A DNA stretch of 64,000 nt from Alkalibacter saccharofermentans DSM 14828 (GCF_900128885.1 NZ_FQTU01000001.1:124001-188000); one strand, 5' to 3'; positions 34,899 to 43,836 are shown, counted from the stretch's first letter. The notes: a model not told the origin generated them from the sequence alone. Numbers and translations: made by a program.

Positions 34899-35987
34899 TT
34901 GTTTGGCAATAATCATTTAATTACAGTGTTTGACTTCGGTAGCAAAAATTCGAAAATGATTCAAGCCCACATGAAGGATAAAACCGTACATGTGGAAAAT
35001 TACGAAATTTTGCCTACGCCTGAAGATGCCGTCAAGGACGGCAAGATTGCCGATGCCAACAAGATGGGCAATGTAATTGCCAACTTTTTAAAGAAGGCAA
35101 AGACAAAAGACGGAAGATTGCTCCTCGCATCAAGCGAGGTAGTACTTAGGACTTTCGATCTTCCAAAAATGGAACATGGCGAGCTTAAAGAAGCCATAAA
35201 GTATGAGATGTCGGTTTTGCTGCCTGAAAGGGTGGAAAACTATGTCGTTGATTGCAGCATAATAGACGAATACGACAAAATCGACGAAGAAGGAAAAGAA
35301 GTTAAGATGTACCAGCTACAAGGCGTTGCCGTTTCTAAAAAGCTTGTGAACGATTATCTTGATATTTTCAGCAAGCACAATTTAAAGGTGGCAATCGTAG
35401 ACGTACAGCCCAATGCGGAGATCAAGCTATTTACCGGTCCGGGAGCGTATGTTCCTTTGGATATCGATAATGGAGCCAAGGCTGAAAATCTAGCTATCAT
35501 AGATTTTGGTCATCAAAAGACCAGCGTCACTATTTTGGAGGACAAGAAGCTGTTTCTTCACAGAACCCTCCATCAAGGAGGCAGGGATATAACAAACATA
35601 ATTTCTGAAGCACTTGATCTTCCCTGGGACGAGGCTGAAAGCTGGAAGCACAATAATGATTTCGCCTTCCTTCAAAAGAATGCTATGAATGAAGTGGAGT
35701 CTATACTCTACGATGAGATTACAAAGGTATTCCATGACATCACGATGGAAATCAACCAGGTAATAGAATTTTTCATTTCCATGTCCAAACGCAAAAAACT
35801 CGATCAAATCTACCTCCTAGGAGGAGGTTCATTGATTCCGGGAATAAGCGAATACATCCAGCGTTACATTAATATACCCACCGAAGTGGTATCCACTTTA
35901 AACAATGTGAATATAAAAGGTCTTAAGGATCCTACACACATTGCTTTTTTGGCGGACTGCGTCGGAGGGGTAATAAGGAGGGTGTGA
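34899..35987 (+). CDS. pilM: Type IV pilus alignment protein PilM
   Basis: 362 residues from a TTG at 34899 preceded by GGGGGGATGCAA. Actin-like ATPase fold: VFDFGSKNSKMIQ, IIDFGHQKTSVTIL and YLLGGGSLIPGI. PilM binds the cytoplasmic tail of PilN and links the motor to the PilNO complex. pilN starts 4 nt downstream. Confidence 0.92.
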   Translation: MFGNNHLITVFDFGSKNSKMIQAHMKDKTVHVENYEILPTPEDAVKDGKIADANKMGNVIANFLKKAKTKDGRLLLASSEVVLRTFDLPKMEHGELKEAIKYEMSVLLPERVENYVVDCSIIDEYDKIDEEGKEVKMYQLQGVAVSKKLVNDYLDIFSKHNLKVAIVDVQPNAEIKLFTGPGAYVPLDIDNGAKAENLAIIDFGHQKTSVTILEDKKLFLHRTLHQGGRDITNIISEALDLPWDEAESWKHNNDFAFLQKNAMNEVESILYDEITKVFHDITMEINQVIEFFISMSKRKKLDQIYLLGGGSLIPGISEYIQRYINIPTEVVSTLNNVNIKGLKDPTHIAFLADCVGGVIRRV

Positions 35988-35991
35988 GGAT

Positions 35992-36525
35992 ATGAGAGAT
36001 ATTAACATGCTCCCTGAGGAGATTTACCGCCAAAAGGACAATCAAAAGAAAAAGGCGTTTCTTCTTGTAAGGGTTTTAATCTTTATAGGAATACTTGCAG
36101 TATTATACGGGGCAGTATACAGCCTGGACATGCAGACTAAGAACAGGATAAACAGAGTTGAAGATCAAATCAATGAACTTGCTGATATAAGAGCCAGAAA
36201 AGAAGTCATGGACAGAAAAGTAGCAGAACTGGCACACAGGGAAAACGTTCTTTCTACAATGGATTCAGGCAAGACCAATTTCTTCGACCTGCTTGCTTCC
36301 GTAGAGAAAAGCTTGCCTCCAACAGTCGTATTCAATAGGCAGGAAGCCGATGGTGGAGTGATGAGGATTTCAGGATTTGCCGGGTCTAGAGCCGAAGTCG
36401 CAGATTTTGCTGCTAAGCTTAACCAACTCGAAGACGTGGAAAACGTCTGGATCAATTCTGTAAGAGCCGGTGAGGATTTCTCCTTTGAAATTACATTCGT
36501 ATACGAAGGAGGTGGCCAGCAATGA
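35992..36525 (+). CDS. pilN: Type IV pilus alignment protein PilN-like
   Basis: 177 residues. A short cytoplasmic start with INMLPEEIYRQK, the PilM-binding type motif, one membrane helix (about 24-45), a coiled-coil stretch and a ferredoxin-like end with VVFNRQEADGG. It overlaps pilO by 4 nt. Confidence 0.87.
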   Translation: MRDINMLPEEIYRQKDNQKKKAFLLVRVLIFIGILAVLYGAVYSLDMQTKNRINRVEDQINELADIRARKEVMDRKVAELAHRENVLSTMDSGKTNFFDLLASVEKSLPPTVVFNRQEADGGVMRISGFAGSRAEVADFAAKLNQLEDVENVWINSVRAGEDFSFEITFVYEGGGQQ

Positions 36526-37190
36526 GCTTAAACAAAAGAGAAAAGATGCTTATAACCCTGCTGCTGGTGGTTGGAATAGGAGTTTTATATATAAACTATC
36601 TTATATTTCCGCTGTATGACCAGCTGATGGCAAATAGGCAGACATTAAGCCAAAGACAGGCTGTACTAGATGAGCTGCAGCAACTTAGCATCGGCGACAA
36701 CTTGGCCAATGAGGAGACTAGGGTGGATGAGCTGGTTTCACAAATGGACGAGCAGATCCCAAACGATACCATGCTGCCCCTGTTATACTTAGACATCTTG
36801 AAGCTTGTACAGGATTCCGGTTCAGTTTTGGAAGGCGTCGATTTCAACGTTCCCTCCAAGGAAGACGATCCGGGTTACGAAGGTTTGTTCCTCAACAACA
36901 TCCAATTTAGGATAAATCTGATGGGTGATTATGGTAGTTTGGATAGATTTATAGGTTCCGTTTATGAGAATACTCGCAAGATGGATGTAGTTTGGATATC
37001 ATACGAAAGAAGCGAAGATTCCTTAAGAAGTAATGTAAACCTCAAGGCATATGCTTTCCTAAGGGATGGTGAAAATTTCACTAGCTATACTGATTACGAA
37101 TTCATTGAAGGTAAGCCCTTTGGCAGGCCGGATCCTTTCACGACTGGAGGACAAGCCCAACAAACTGAACCTGACGATGAAGAAGAATAA
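36522..37190 (+). CDS. pilO: Type IV pilus alignment protein PilO-like
   Basis: 222 residues with one membrane helix near the start (MLITLLLVVGIGVLYINYLI), a coiled coil, a soluble domain with NIQFRINLMGDYGSLDRFI, and an acidic tail TTGGQAQQTEPDDEEE. It pairs with PilN outside the membrane. The last part of this gene and its terminator occur again at 39637-39774. Confidence 0.88.
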   Translation: MSLNKREKMLITLLLVVGIGVLYINYLIFPLYDQLMANRQTLSQRQAVLDELQQLSIGDNLANEETRVDELVSQMDEQIPNDTMLPLLYLDILKLVQDSGSVLEGVDFNVPSKEDDPGYEGLFLNNIQFRINLMGDYGSLDRFIGSVYENTRKMDVVWISYERSEDSLRSNVNLKAYAFLRDGENFTSYTDYEFIEGKPFGRPDPFTTGGQAQQTEPDDEEE

Positions 37191-37196
37191 AATTAC

Positions 37197-37250
37197 AAAA
37201 CACTTAAAAAACTGCAGGATTTACTTGCAGTTTTTTAAGTGTTTTGTTTT
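37197..37250 (+). terminator. Strong terminator after pilO
   Basis: Arms 37197-37216 and 37226-37245 form a 20-bp perfect stem (AAAACACTTAAAAAACTGCA and complement), followed by T-rich sequence. Confidence 0.88.
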
Positions 37251-37406
37251 TGGGACATCTGCAATATTGTATTGACGCTGAAGTTTACTACTATTGACAG
37301 TGGGTAGATATATAGTAGGCACTTGTAGTTTACAAAATTCGAATATATGATAAAATTTAATTAAATAATTTAAATCCAACTAAAATTGGATAACGGGGGA
37401 TGTATT

Positions 37407-38732
37407 ATGAAAAAAATATGGAGTAACAAAGGAATGGTTCTTCCTACGGTTATTATAATCGGTGCGATTGTAATAATGACTGGGGTGGTGTTGCTAAGCA
37501 CTGGAGTTGTCGACGTAAAAGGTGGATTGTTCGTTGAAAGAAATGCTCAAGCATACCAAACTGCAAAATCGGCAGCAGACTCTTTGGGCACACAAATTGT
37601 TGACGGAGATGTTGAATTAACAACTTTTCCCGCCAACTTTACCGGAAGTCTTGGTGATAGCACATATGACATAACAGTGACAAAATCTGGTAACTTCCTT
37701 GTGTTAGAATCTACAGGACAGTATGATAATGTTTCGGAAACAGCCACTCTTTACGTTGAAGAGAGCATACAAACAGATCAAACAGAAATACCCTTAGACA
37801 TGGCTGTATTTTCAGACACGATGATAACATTAATTGGAGGAGCCTCTATTGAGGGAAGCGTAGGAACAAACTCTACTACGGATGAACAAATTAGCCTTTC
37901 AAATAACTCGACAATAACAGGAACAGTTTGGGTAGGGGCTGGCGGAGACCCTGAAAATGTCATCAAACTTGGAGGGAATAAAGAATACGAGGGCCCTACA
38001 GGTGTTTTGCCTGAACCAAGAGATTATCCCACACCTTCTATGCCTGAAGCTCCTGAGGGATTAACTGTAATGCCAAACGGGCCAATAGTTTCCAATGGCG
38101 TATTGAGCGTACCTAATAACAGTATCCATACTATTACACTTGATGATAGTTATAGTTTAACTTCAATGAGCATAGGAAACGGTTCAACTTTAACAATAAA
38201 CATAGGTAGCAATACAAGAGAAATAAGAATGGGTAGTTTTGTAACGAATGGTACACTGATTATAAATGGAACAGGAACTTTAAAGTTATACGTAGATAAT
38301 ACTCTTAACCTTAATTCTAGTTCCGAAACCAATTGGAATAACGATCCCAAAGAACCTGAGAAATTGGAAATTTACTATTATGGATCCAGTAAGCTGACGA
38401 TCAATGCTACAACAAAGTTTTGTGGTCATCTCCAGGTAAATAATGCAGAGATGGATCTAAACGGTTCAGGAAATCTGACAGGAACAATTGTAAGCAGTTC
38501 AACTAAAAATATTAAATTTTCAGGTAACAATAGTTCAATGGATTTAATTCTTTATGCACCCTTGGCAGAAATCGAGTTAACAGGAACTGCACAATTAAAA
38601 GGAGCTGTAGTTGCTGATACTGTCAAGATAGGCGGTGGTGGAACAATTATCTACGGGGGATACGGCAATACCTCTATACCTGGGGTTATAATTGAGGGGG
38701 AAACAAACTATGTTAAAGGATACTGGAAATAA
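37407..38732 (+). CDS. Second PilX-like protein with beta-helix-type passenger
   Basis: 441 residues from the ATG at 37407 after GGGGGATGTATT. N-terminal hydrophobic helix (MVLPTVIIIGAIVIMTGVV) and AQAYQTAKSAADSLG follow the PilX pattern. From about 140 onward, Asn/Gly/Thr-rich short strands repeat (GNGSTLTIN, NGTLIINGTGTLKLYV, GNLTGTIV), consistent with a right-handed beta-helix exposed on the surface. The gene is AT-rich relative to pilM-N-O. It heads a three-gene module and may act at the pilus tip as an adhesin. Confidence 0.78.
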   Translation: MKKIWSNKGMVLPTVIIIGAIVIMTGVVLLSTGVVDVKGGLFVERNAQAYQTAKSAADSLGTQIVDGDVELTTFPANFTGSLGDSTYDITVTKSGNFLVLESTGQYDNVSETATLYVEESIQTDQTEIPLDMAVFSDTMITLIGGASIEGSVGTNSTTDEQISLSNNSTITGTVWVGAGGDPENVIKLGGNKEYEGPTGVLPEPRDYPTPSMPEAPEGLTVMPNGPIVSNGVLSVPNNSIHTITLDDSYSLTSMSIGNGSTLTINIGSNTREIRMGSFVTNGTLIINGTGTLKLYVDNTLNLNSSSETNWNNDPKEPEKLEIYYYGSSKLTINATTKFCGHLQVNNAEMDLNGSGNLTGTIVSSSTKNIKFSGNNSSMDLILYAPLAEIELTGTAQLKGAVVADTVKIGGGGTIIYGGYGNTSIPGVIIEGETNYVKGYWK

Positions 38733-39087
38733 AAAAAATGAAGGCTTTACCATAGTGGAAGTTATAGTATCGATTGCTATAATATCGATATTGCTGATAG
38801 CTGGCATGTATATCTTATCCGGCAGCCTTACAACAATAGCTAATAAAGGTGAAGATACGCGACTTTTATATGAAGCTCAAGAAGCAATGGAAAAGCTGGT
38901 CAGCGGTACAATCGTTGATGTTTCTTCGTATCCAAACTTGTATTTGTTAAAAGATTCATCAGCAACATTGCCTATGGAGGGTCCTGGAGGGGTTGTTGTT
39001 AATATACCTGGGACATTATATATTATTTATGAAAATGGAACATCAAATGAGATCCTTAAATCGTTTGTGCCTGTTTCCACGTCATAA
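38710..39087 (+). CDS. Minor pilin (PilV-like)
   Basis: 125 residues from the ATG at 38710, with GAGGGG upstream. It overlaps the previous gene by 23 nt. Prepilin site EG|FTIVEVIVSIAIISILL. The soluble part is short. Part of the AT-rich module 37407-39634. Confidence 0.82.
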   Translation: MLKDTGNKKNEGFTIVEVIVSIAIISILLIAGMYILSGSLTTIANKGEDTRLLYEAQEAMEKLVSGTIVDVSSYPNLYLLKDSSATLPMEGPGGVVVNIPGTLYIIYENGTSNEILKSFVPVSTS

Positions 39088-39100
39088 GGGAGGGATGCTT

Positions 39101-39634
39101 ATGAACAGAGAATTAAGAAGCAATAGAGGCATAACGCTTGTTGAACTATTGGTTGCATTAGCTTTGTTGAGCTTAGCATTGGTAGTAGCTTTCAATATAT
39201 TTTTTGTATCAAGACAAACATTCATAACAGGTGTTGATAAATCGGCTGTGCAACAAGATGCTAGGTTTATAGGAAATAGGATAGCAAACGAGTTACGATT
39301 TGCAAAAGAAGTCTCTACTAGCACGATAGCAGGAGAAAAGCATTTCAGGCTTGACTTGGATCAACATGATGTAACAAATAACTTGTATAGAGTAAAAATT
39401 ACTGAGTATTCAGCAGCAGGAAATATTGAATCCACATCTTATGTGGGAAACTATGTAATTCAAGATGGTGTAACGTACACTACAGGTGGAACAAGTAAAA
39501 ATGTTATCGATTTTACTATAAATGCCACTACGGGAAATCAGAGCTTTCCCGTAGAGTCGTCAGTTAAATTGATGAATGTATTTGCTAATATACCAAATGG
39601 TACAACTACAATCTACTATACATTATACGAATAA
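39101..39634 (+). CDS. Minor pilin (PilW-like)
   Basis: 177 residues from the ATG at 39101, preceded by AAGGGAGG. Prepilin-type site RG|ITLVELLVALALLS with Ile at +1, then VSRQTFITGVDKSAVQQDARFIGNRI, which fits the PilW/GspJ pattern. Last gene of the AT-rich module. Confidence 0.83.
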   Translation: MNRELRSNRGITLVELLVALALLSLALVVAFNIFFVSRQTFITGVDKSAVQQDARFIGNRIANELRFAKEVSTSTIAGEKHFRLDLDQHDVTNNLYRVKITEYSAAGNIESTSYVGNYVIQDGVTYTTGGTSKNVIDFTINATTGNQSFPVESSVKLMNVFANIPNGTTTIYYTLYE

Positions 39635-39636
39635 TC

Positions 39637-39715
39637 GACCTTTGGTGTCGGTAGCATACTTCACGACCGGAGGACAAGCTCAACAGGCTGAGCCTGAAGA
39701 TGAGGGCGAAGAATA
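39637..39715 (+). pseudogene. Remnant of a pilO 3' end
   Basis: The stretch ends TTGGQAQQAEPEDEGEE and a stop, matching the pilO tail TTGGQAQQTEPDDEEE in the same frame. The bases upstream (CCTTTGG...CTTCACGAC) also match pilO at about 37127-37142. There is no start codon or upstream body, so only the tail was copied or kept. Confidence 0.82.
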
Positions 39716-39737
39716 GGAATTAAAATATAACCATATG

Positions 39738-39774
39738 AAAAAAACTGCGGGACTTACTTGCAGTTTTTTTTTTT
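39738..39774 (+). terminator. Terminator after the pilin module, copy of the pilO terminator
   Basis: AAAAAAACTGC (39738-39748) pairs with GCAGTTTTTTT (39760-39770), T-run to 39774. Core and loop (GGACTTACTT) resemble the pilO terminator at 37207-37232. Confidence 0.85.
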
Positions 39775-39820
39775 ATGTAGCATAATAAAAAGAATAAGAA
39801 AGCGCGGCAAATACGAACAT

Positions 39821-39880
39821 CTGTCATTTCGAGCATAGCGAGAAATCTCAGGAACAACTTTGTTAAACAATGCATGGCAA
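39821..39880. repeat. Half copy of the CTGTCAT element
   Basis: CTGTCATTTCGAGCATAGCG and AGAAATCTCAGGAA match the start of the element at 31345 and of the long repeats at 16889 and 22250; similarity fades before aroD. Confidence 0.72.
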
Positions 39881-39909
39881 CAACTACTAACGAAGAAACA
39901 GGAGGCAAT

Positions 39910-40677
39910 ATGAACAATTCAAACAAAAGCTCTATAATGATCAGAAATACAAAACTAGGCGGCAAACACACCCTCATATGCGTCCCAATAATGGAAGATA
40001 CCATCAGAGAATCCATACTTGCCTGTGAACGAGCGGCTTTATTCAACCCTGACGTGGTGGAGGCTAGAATCGACAAGATCGTAGACACCGACAAGGACAT
40101 CATACCCTCTATGCTTTTAAATATGCGCAAATTGCTTGGAGACAAGCCACTAATTGCAACCTACAGAAGCGTCACCGAAGGCGGATGGGGCAATATGCCC
40201 CCCAGAGAAATTTACGAGCTTTACAAAGAGATAATAGAAGAAAGCGACATAGACATTCTGGATATCGAAATGTCCATGGACAGAAAAGTCGTTATGGAGC
40301 TTCAGCAGCTATGCAGGCAAAAGGGAGTCAAGGTAATGTTTTCCCACCATAATTTCGAGGATACCCCTGACGAGCCCGAGATATTATCTATCCTCAAGGA
40401 AGGCGAGAGGCTAGGGGGGGACATATCTAAAATAGCATTGATGCCAAATAACGGAAAAGACGTGTTAAAGCTCTTAAATGCCACTTATGCAGCTAAAACA
40501 GAGCTATCCATACCATTCGTAGCCATATCCATGGGGAAAAAGGGAAAAATCAGCAGGATGGGAGCCGGGGTGTTTGGATCGGCGATAACATTCGCTCAAG
40601 CGGACCACAACCCTTCGGCACCGGGACAAATCAGCATACAAGAGATGAGAGTTATTCTTAATTGCCTTGAGGAGTGA
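39910..40677 (+). CDS. aroD: 3-dehydroquinate dehydratase, type I
   Basis: 255 residues from the ATG at 39910, with AGGAGG 6 nt upstream. Type I motifs: VVEARIDKI, MFSHHNFEDTP with the catalytic His, KIALMPNN with the Schiff-base Lys, and SMGKKGKISRMGAG. It removes water from 3-dehydroquinate in the shikimate pathway. aroK follows 6 nt later. Clostridial pilus-aro clusters often have the unrelated type II enzyme (aroQ). Confidence 0.94.
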   Translation: MNNSNKSSIMIRNTKLGGKHTLICVPIMEDTIRESILACERAALFNPDVVEARIDKIVDTDKDIIPSMLLNMRKLLGDKPLIATYRSVTEGGWGNMPPREIYELYKEIIEESDIDILDIEMSMDRKVVMELQQLCRQKGVKVMFSHHNFEDTPDEPEILSILKEGERLGGDISKIALMPNNGKDVLKLLNATYAAKTELSIPFVAISMGKKGKISRMGAGVFGSAITFAQADHNPSAPGQISIQEMRVILNCLEE

Positions 40678-40683
40678 TTTTTA

Positions 40684-41193
40684 ATGAACAAGCATAATAT
40701 TTCTTTAATAGGTTTTATGGGCACCGGAAAGACCACCATCGGAAAGATACTGGCTGAAAAGATGGGATATGATTTTGTCGACGTGGACGAATTCATAGTA
40801 AAATCCGAAGGAAGATCTATAAACGACATTTTTATTGAAGAAGGGGAAGAGTATTTCAGAGATATTGAGACAAATGCATTACATAAAATCCTTGAAGGAA
40901 AGAACCAAGTGATTTCCACAGGCGGCGGATTGGTACTCAGAGAAGAAAACAGAAGAGCTCTGCTGGAAGGTTCATTTGTGGTGGCTTTAAAGGCTTCTCC
41001 CAGAAATATCTACTTCAGGCTTAAAGACTGTGACGAAAGGCCTCTTTTAAAGGGAGCCCATCCCGAAAAGACCATACGCACCCTTCTGCACAAGAGGTAC
41101 CAATTTTACAACAAAAACCACATGAGCGTGGCAACAGACAAATTATCCGTTGATGAAGTGGTGGAAATCATAATAAAAGAAATTAACAAATAA
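40684..41193 (+). CDS. aroK: Shikimate kinase
   Basis: 169 residues with the P-loop GFMGTGKTTIGKILA (about 8-22), the shikimate-binding DVDEFI, STGGGLVLR, and the lid Arg in CDERPLL. It phosphorylates shikimate from ATP. Coupled to aroD, and followed by a terminator. Confidence 0.95.
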   Translation: MNKHNISLIGFMGTGKTTIGKILAEKMGYDFVDVDEFIVKSEGRSINDIFIEEGEEYFRDIETNALHKILEGKNQVISTGGGLVLREENRRALLEGSFVVALKASPRNIYFRLKDCDERPLLKGAHPEKTIRTLLHKRYQFYNKNHMSVATDKLSVDEVVEIIIKEINK

Positions 41194-41326
41194 TAAACGC
41201 TAAAAATCATTTTGTGCCTTTATAGCATACATTTTATAAATTATCCCGGTTTAAACGAAGTCGTCAGTATGCTAATCTGCCTATGTGACATACAATTTAG
41301 TGGTAAAACTAAATGAAACCAACACA

Positions 41327-41358
41327 AATCATACAGTATAATGTATGATTGTTTTTTT
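41327..41358 (+). terminator. Terminator after aroK
   Basis: AATCATACA (41327-41335) pairs with TGTATGATT (41342-41350), then G and seven T. Confidence 0.85.
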
Positions 41359-41386
41359 GTCCCGCAACTGATAGCATTAACCCATG

Positions 41387-41415
41387 TTTACAGCCCGACT
41401 GTTTTGTATTAAAAT
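41387..41415 (+). promoter_or_regulatory. Promoter of the phosphofructokinase gene
   Basis: TTTACA (41387-41392), 17 nt, TAAAAT (41410-41415), about 40 nt before the start codon. Confidence 0.65.
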
Positions 41416-41455
41416 GTATGAAAAGGCTTACATCATAATAATTGGAGGTGCTGTC

Positions 41456-42667
41456 ATGTTAAACGGTAAAGTATTAGTCGCTCAGGGTGGAGGCCCTACA
41501 GCAGTAATTAACCAGTCCATGGTAGGAGCTGTATTGGAATCCAGAAAATTTCCCCATATATCTAAAGTTTACGGAGCAATGCACGGTGTTGAAGGCATAA
41601 TGAACGAGGATTTTATAGACCTGACCCAGGAAACGACCAACAATCTAGAGCTGGTGGCAAAGACCCCATCATCTGCGCTTCTTTCAACAAGGATAAAACC
41701 GGATGCAAAATACTGCGCTGAGCTTTTCAAGGTTATGAAAGCCCATGATATCAGGTATTTCTTCTACATTGGTGGAAACGATTCCTCTGAAACATTGAGG
41801 CTTCTAAATGAAAACGCTGCCATAGCCAATTACGATTTCAGGGCGGTTCATATTCCCAAAACCATAGACAACGATCTGGTAGAAAATGACCATACCCCTG
41901 GTTACGGCTCTGCAGCCAGATTCGTGGCTTCCGCGTTTATCGGCGCCAATCTTGACAACAGGGCAATGAATGGTGTGTACATCGGCGTCGTCATGGGAAG
42001 GCATTCCGGGTTTTTGACTGCTGCATCATCCATAGCTCAAAAATATCCCGGGGATGGTCCACACCTTATCTACATGCCTGAAAGAGCCTTTGACATCGAT
42101 CAGTTCGTAAAGGACGTAGACGAAGTCCATACACGCCTTGGAAGGTGCGTAATCGCCATTTCCGAAGGGATAGTAGACAAGGACGGTCAGCCGATTCTAA
42201 AGGCATTAAAAGGGGAATTACAAGCAGATGAGCATGGCAACGTCCAGCTTTCAGATAATAGCGCTCTTGGAGATATGCTGGCAGATGTGATAAAGCAAAA
42301 ACTCAATATAGGAAGGGTCAGGGCGGACACTTTTGGGTATCTGCAAAGATCGTTCATGGGCTGCGTATCAGACGTAGACGCAAGGGAAGCCAGAGAAGTA
42401 GGGGAAAAGGCTGCACAATACGCAATGTGGAACGATGCAGACGGGTCCATTACCATAAAGAGGACAGGATATTATTCTGTAGACTTTGAGTTTGTGCCCC
42501 TCGAAAGAATTGCCGGTAAAACCAGATACATGCCTGATAATTTTATAAACAGCACAGGTAACGGCGTAACCGACAACTTTAAGTTTTATTTAAGGCCACT
42601 TTTAGGAGCAGGATTCCAGGATGCCCATTATTTGAGGGCATGTTATGCGCCAAAGCTTTTGAAGTAA
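41456..42667 (+). CDS. 6-phosphofructokinase, pyrophosphate-dependent type
   Basis: 403 residues from the ATG at 41456, with GGAGGTG upstream. The nucleotide site reads GGGPTAVINQS and FYIGGNDSSET rather than GGDAPG and GGDGS of ATP-PFK; the Asn/Asp pair is typical of PPi-using enzymes. The catalytic region PKTIDNDLVENDHTPGYGSAARF is clear. It interconverts fructose 6-phosphate and fructose 1,6-bisphosphate, likely reversibly, saving ATP in an anaerobe. PPi preference is inferred from motifs. Confidence 0.9.
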   Translation: MLNGKVLVAQGGGPTAVINQSMVGAVLESRKFPHISKVYGAMHGVEGIMNEDFIDLTQETTNNLELVAKTPSSALLSTRIKPDAKYCAELFKVMKAHDIRYFFYIGGNDSSETLRLLNENAAIANYDFRAVHIPKTIDNDLVENDHTPGYGSAARFVASAFIGANLDNRAMNGVYIGVVMGRHSGFLTAASSIAQKYPGDGPHLIYMPERAFDIDQFVKDVDEVHTRLGRCVIAISEGIVDKDGQPILKALKGELQADEHGNVQLSDNSALGDMLADVIKQKLNIGRVRADTFGYLQRSFMGCVSDVDAREAREVGEKAAQYAMWNDADGSITIKRTGYYSVDFEFVPLERIAGKTRYMPDNFINSTGNGVTDNFKFYLRPLLGAGFQDAHYLRACYAPKLLK

Positions 42668-42744
42668 GTGGAAGTTGCTTTTCTTATTATTCCTGTGGTA
42701 ATATTATAAGGATAAATAACGCAATTATTTTACGGAGGGATAAT

Positions 42745-43302
42745 ATGATTTCAGCAGGAGATTTTAGAAAAGGCATCACATTTGAAATGGATAACGATGT
42801 ATTTGTAATAATCGACTTTCAACACGTTAAACCGGGCAAGGGAGCTGCCTTTGTAAGGGCAAAGATTAAAAACGTAAAGACAGGCAGCGTTGTGGAGAGA
42901 ACCTTCAACCCGTCTGAAAAATTCCCAAAATCTCATATCGAGACAAAGGAAATGCAGTACCTTTACAGCGACGGAGATCTACACTACTTCATGGATCAGG
43001 AAACCTATGAGCAAATTCCTTTAAACTACAACCAAGTAGAGGATGCCCTTAAGTTCCTTAAGGAGAACATGAACGCCACCATCAAATTCATAAAGGGTCA
43101 GGCGTTTTCGGTTGAAGCTCCATTCTTTGTAGAACTTGAAGTAACTGAAACAGATCCGGGCTTTAAGGGAGATACTGCAACCGGGGCTAATAAGCCGGCT
43201 ATAGTAGAAACGGGAGCTCAGATAAACGTGCCGCTTTTCGTCGAAATTGGAGATGTAATCAGAATTGACACCAGAACCGGCGAATACATGGAGAGAGTTT
43301 AA
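42745..43302 (+). CDS. efp: Elongation factor P
   Basis: 185 residues from the ATG at 42745, with GGAGGG upstream; earlier in-frame codons overlap the PFK gene. N-terminal KOW-like domain with Lys32 in KPGKGAAF at the tip, then two OB domains ending in IRIDTRTGEYMERV. It rescues ribosomes stalled at polyproline. Lys32 modification enzymes are not in the window. A TGG-TAATAT at 42696-42704 may be its promoter. Confidence 0.95.
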   Translation: MISAGDFRKGITFEMDNDVFVIIDFQHVKPGKGAAFVRAKIKNVKTGSVVERTFNPSEKFPKSHIETKEMQYLYSDGDLHYFMDQETYEQIPLNYNQVEDALKFLKENMNATIKFIKGQAFSVEAPFFVELEVTETDPGFKGDTATGANKPAIVETGAQINVPLFVEIGDVIRIDTRTGEYMERV

Positions 43303-43362
43303 TCGAAAGCTGATGATTAAATAAAACTAATGGGGTATAATATACAAAAGGAGGTTAGCGTG

Positions 43363-43836
43363 ATGGACTACATTAATGAAAAAGTATCTTATTTGAAGGG
43401 TTTGTGTGATGGATTGGAAATCGACGACTCTACTAAAGAAGGGAAGGTTCTTGTAAAGATCATCGACATCCTCGAAGATCTGACGGATGCTGTAGACGGC
43501 CTTCAAGAAGCTTATGACGATCTAGAGGATTACGTAGAGCTTATCGATGAAGACCTTATGGAGGTTGAAGACGAGATTTACGAACTTGATATCCTCGACG
43601 AAGAGGATGAAGACGATGATGAAGACTTAGACTTTTTAGACGATGACGACATTTACGAAATTGAATGTCCTAATTGCGGAAGCGAGTTCATTACCGATTT
43701 CGACGACATGGAGGACGAGGATTTTCAGATAGAGTGTCCTGAATGCGGATATGTTTTGGATATCATGGACCTTATGTGCGAGTGTGACGATGACTGTGAG
43801 TGTGGACAGATTCCTGAAGAGGACGAAGAACTTTAA
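43363..43836 (+). CDS. CD1247-type acidic zinc-ribbon protein
   Basis: 157 residues from the ATG at 43363 after AAAGGAGGT. N-terminal helical part (MDYINEKVSYLKGLCDGLEI) matches the CD1247 N-terminal domain of clostridia, a long Asp/Glu-rich linker follows, then a zinc-ribbon-like pair CPNC and CPEC and a Cys-rich acidic end (CECDDDCECG). Function unknown. Its place after efp is conserved in clostridia as far as I recall. TATAAT at 43336-43341 may be its -10 box. Confidence 0.8.
   Translation: MDYINEKVSYLKGLCDGLEIDDSTKEGKVLVKIIDILEDLTDAVDGLQEAYDDLEDYVELIDEDLMEVEDEIYELDILDEEDEDDDEDLDFLDDDDIYEIECPNCGSEFITDFDDMEDEDFQIECPECGYVLDIMDLMCECDDDCECGQIPEEDEEL

Noticed and set aside
39720..40145. 141-codon minus-strand frame over aroD
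   Set aside because: Antisense to a gene with complete type I dehydroquinase motifs.
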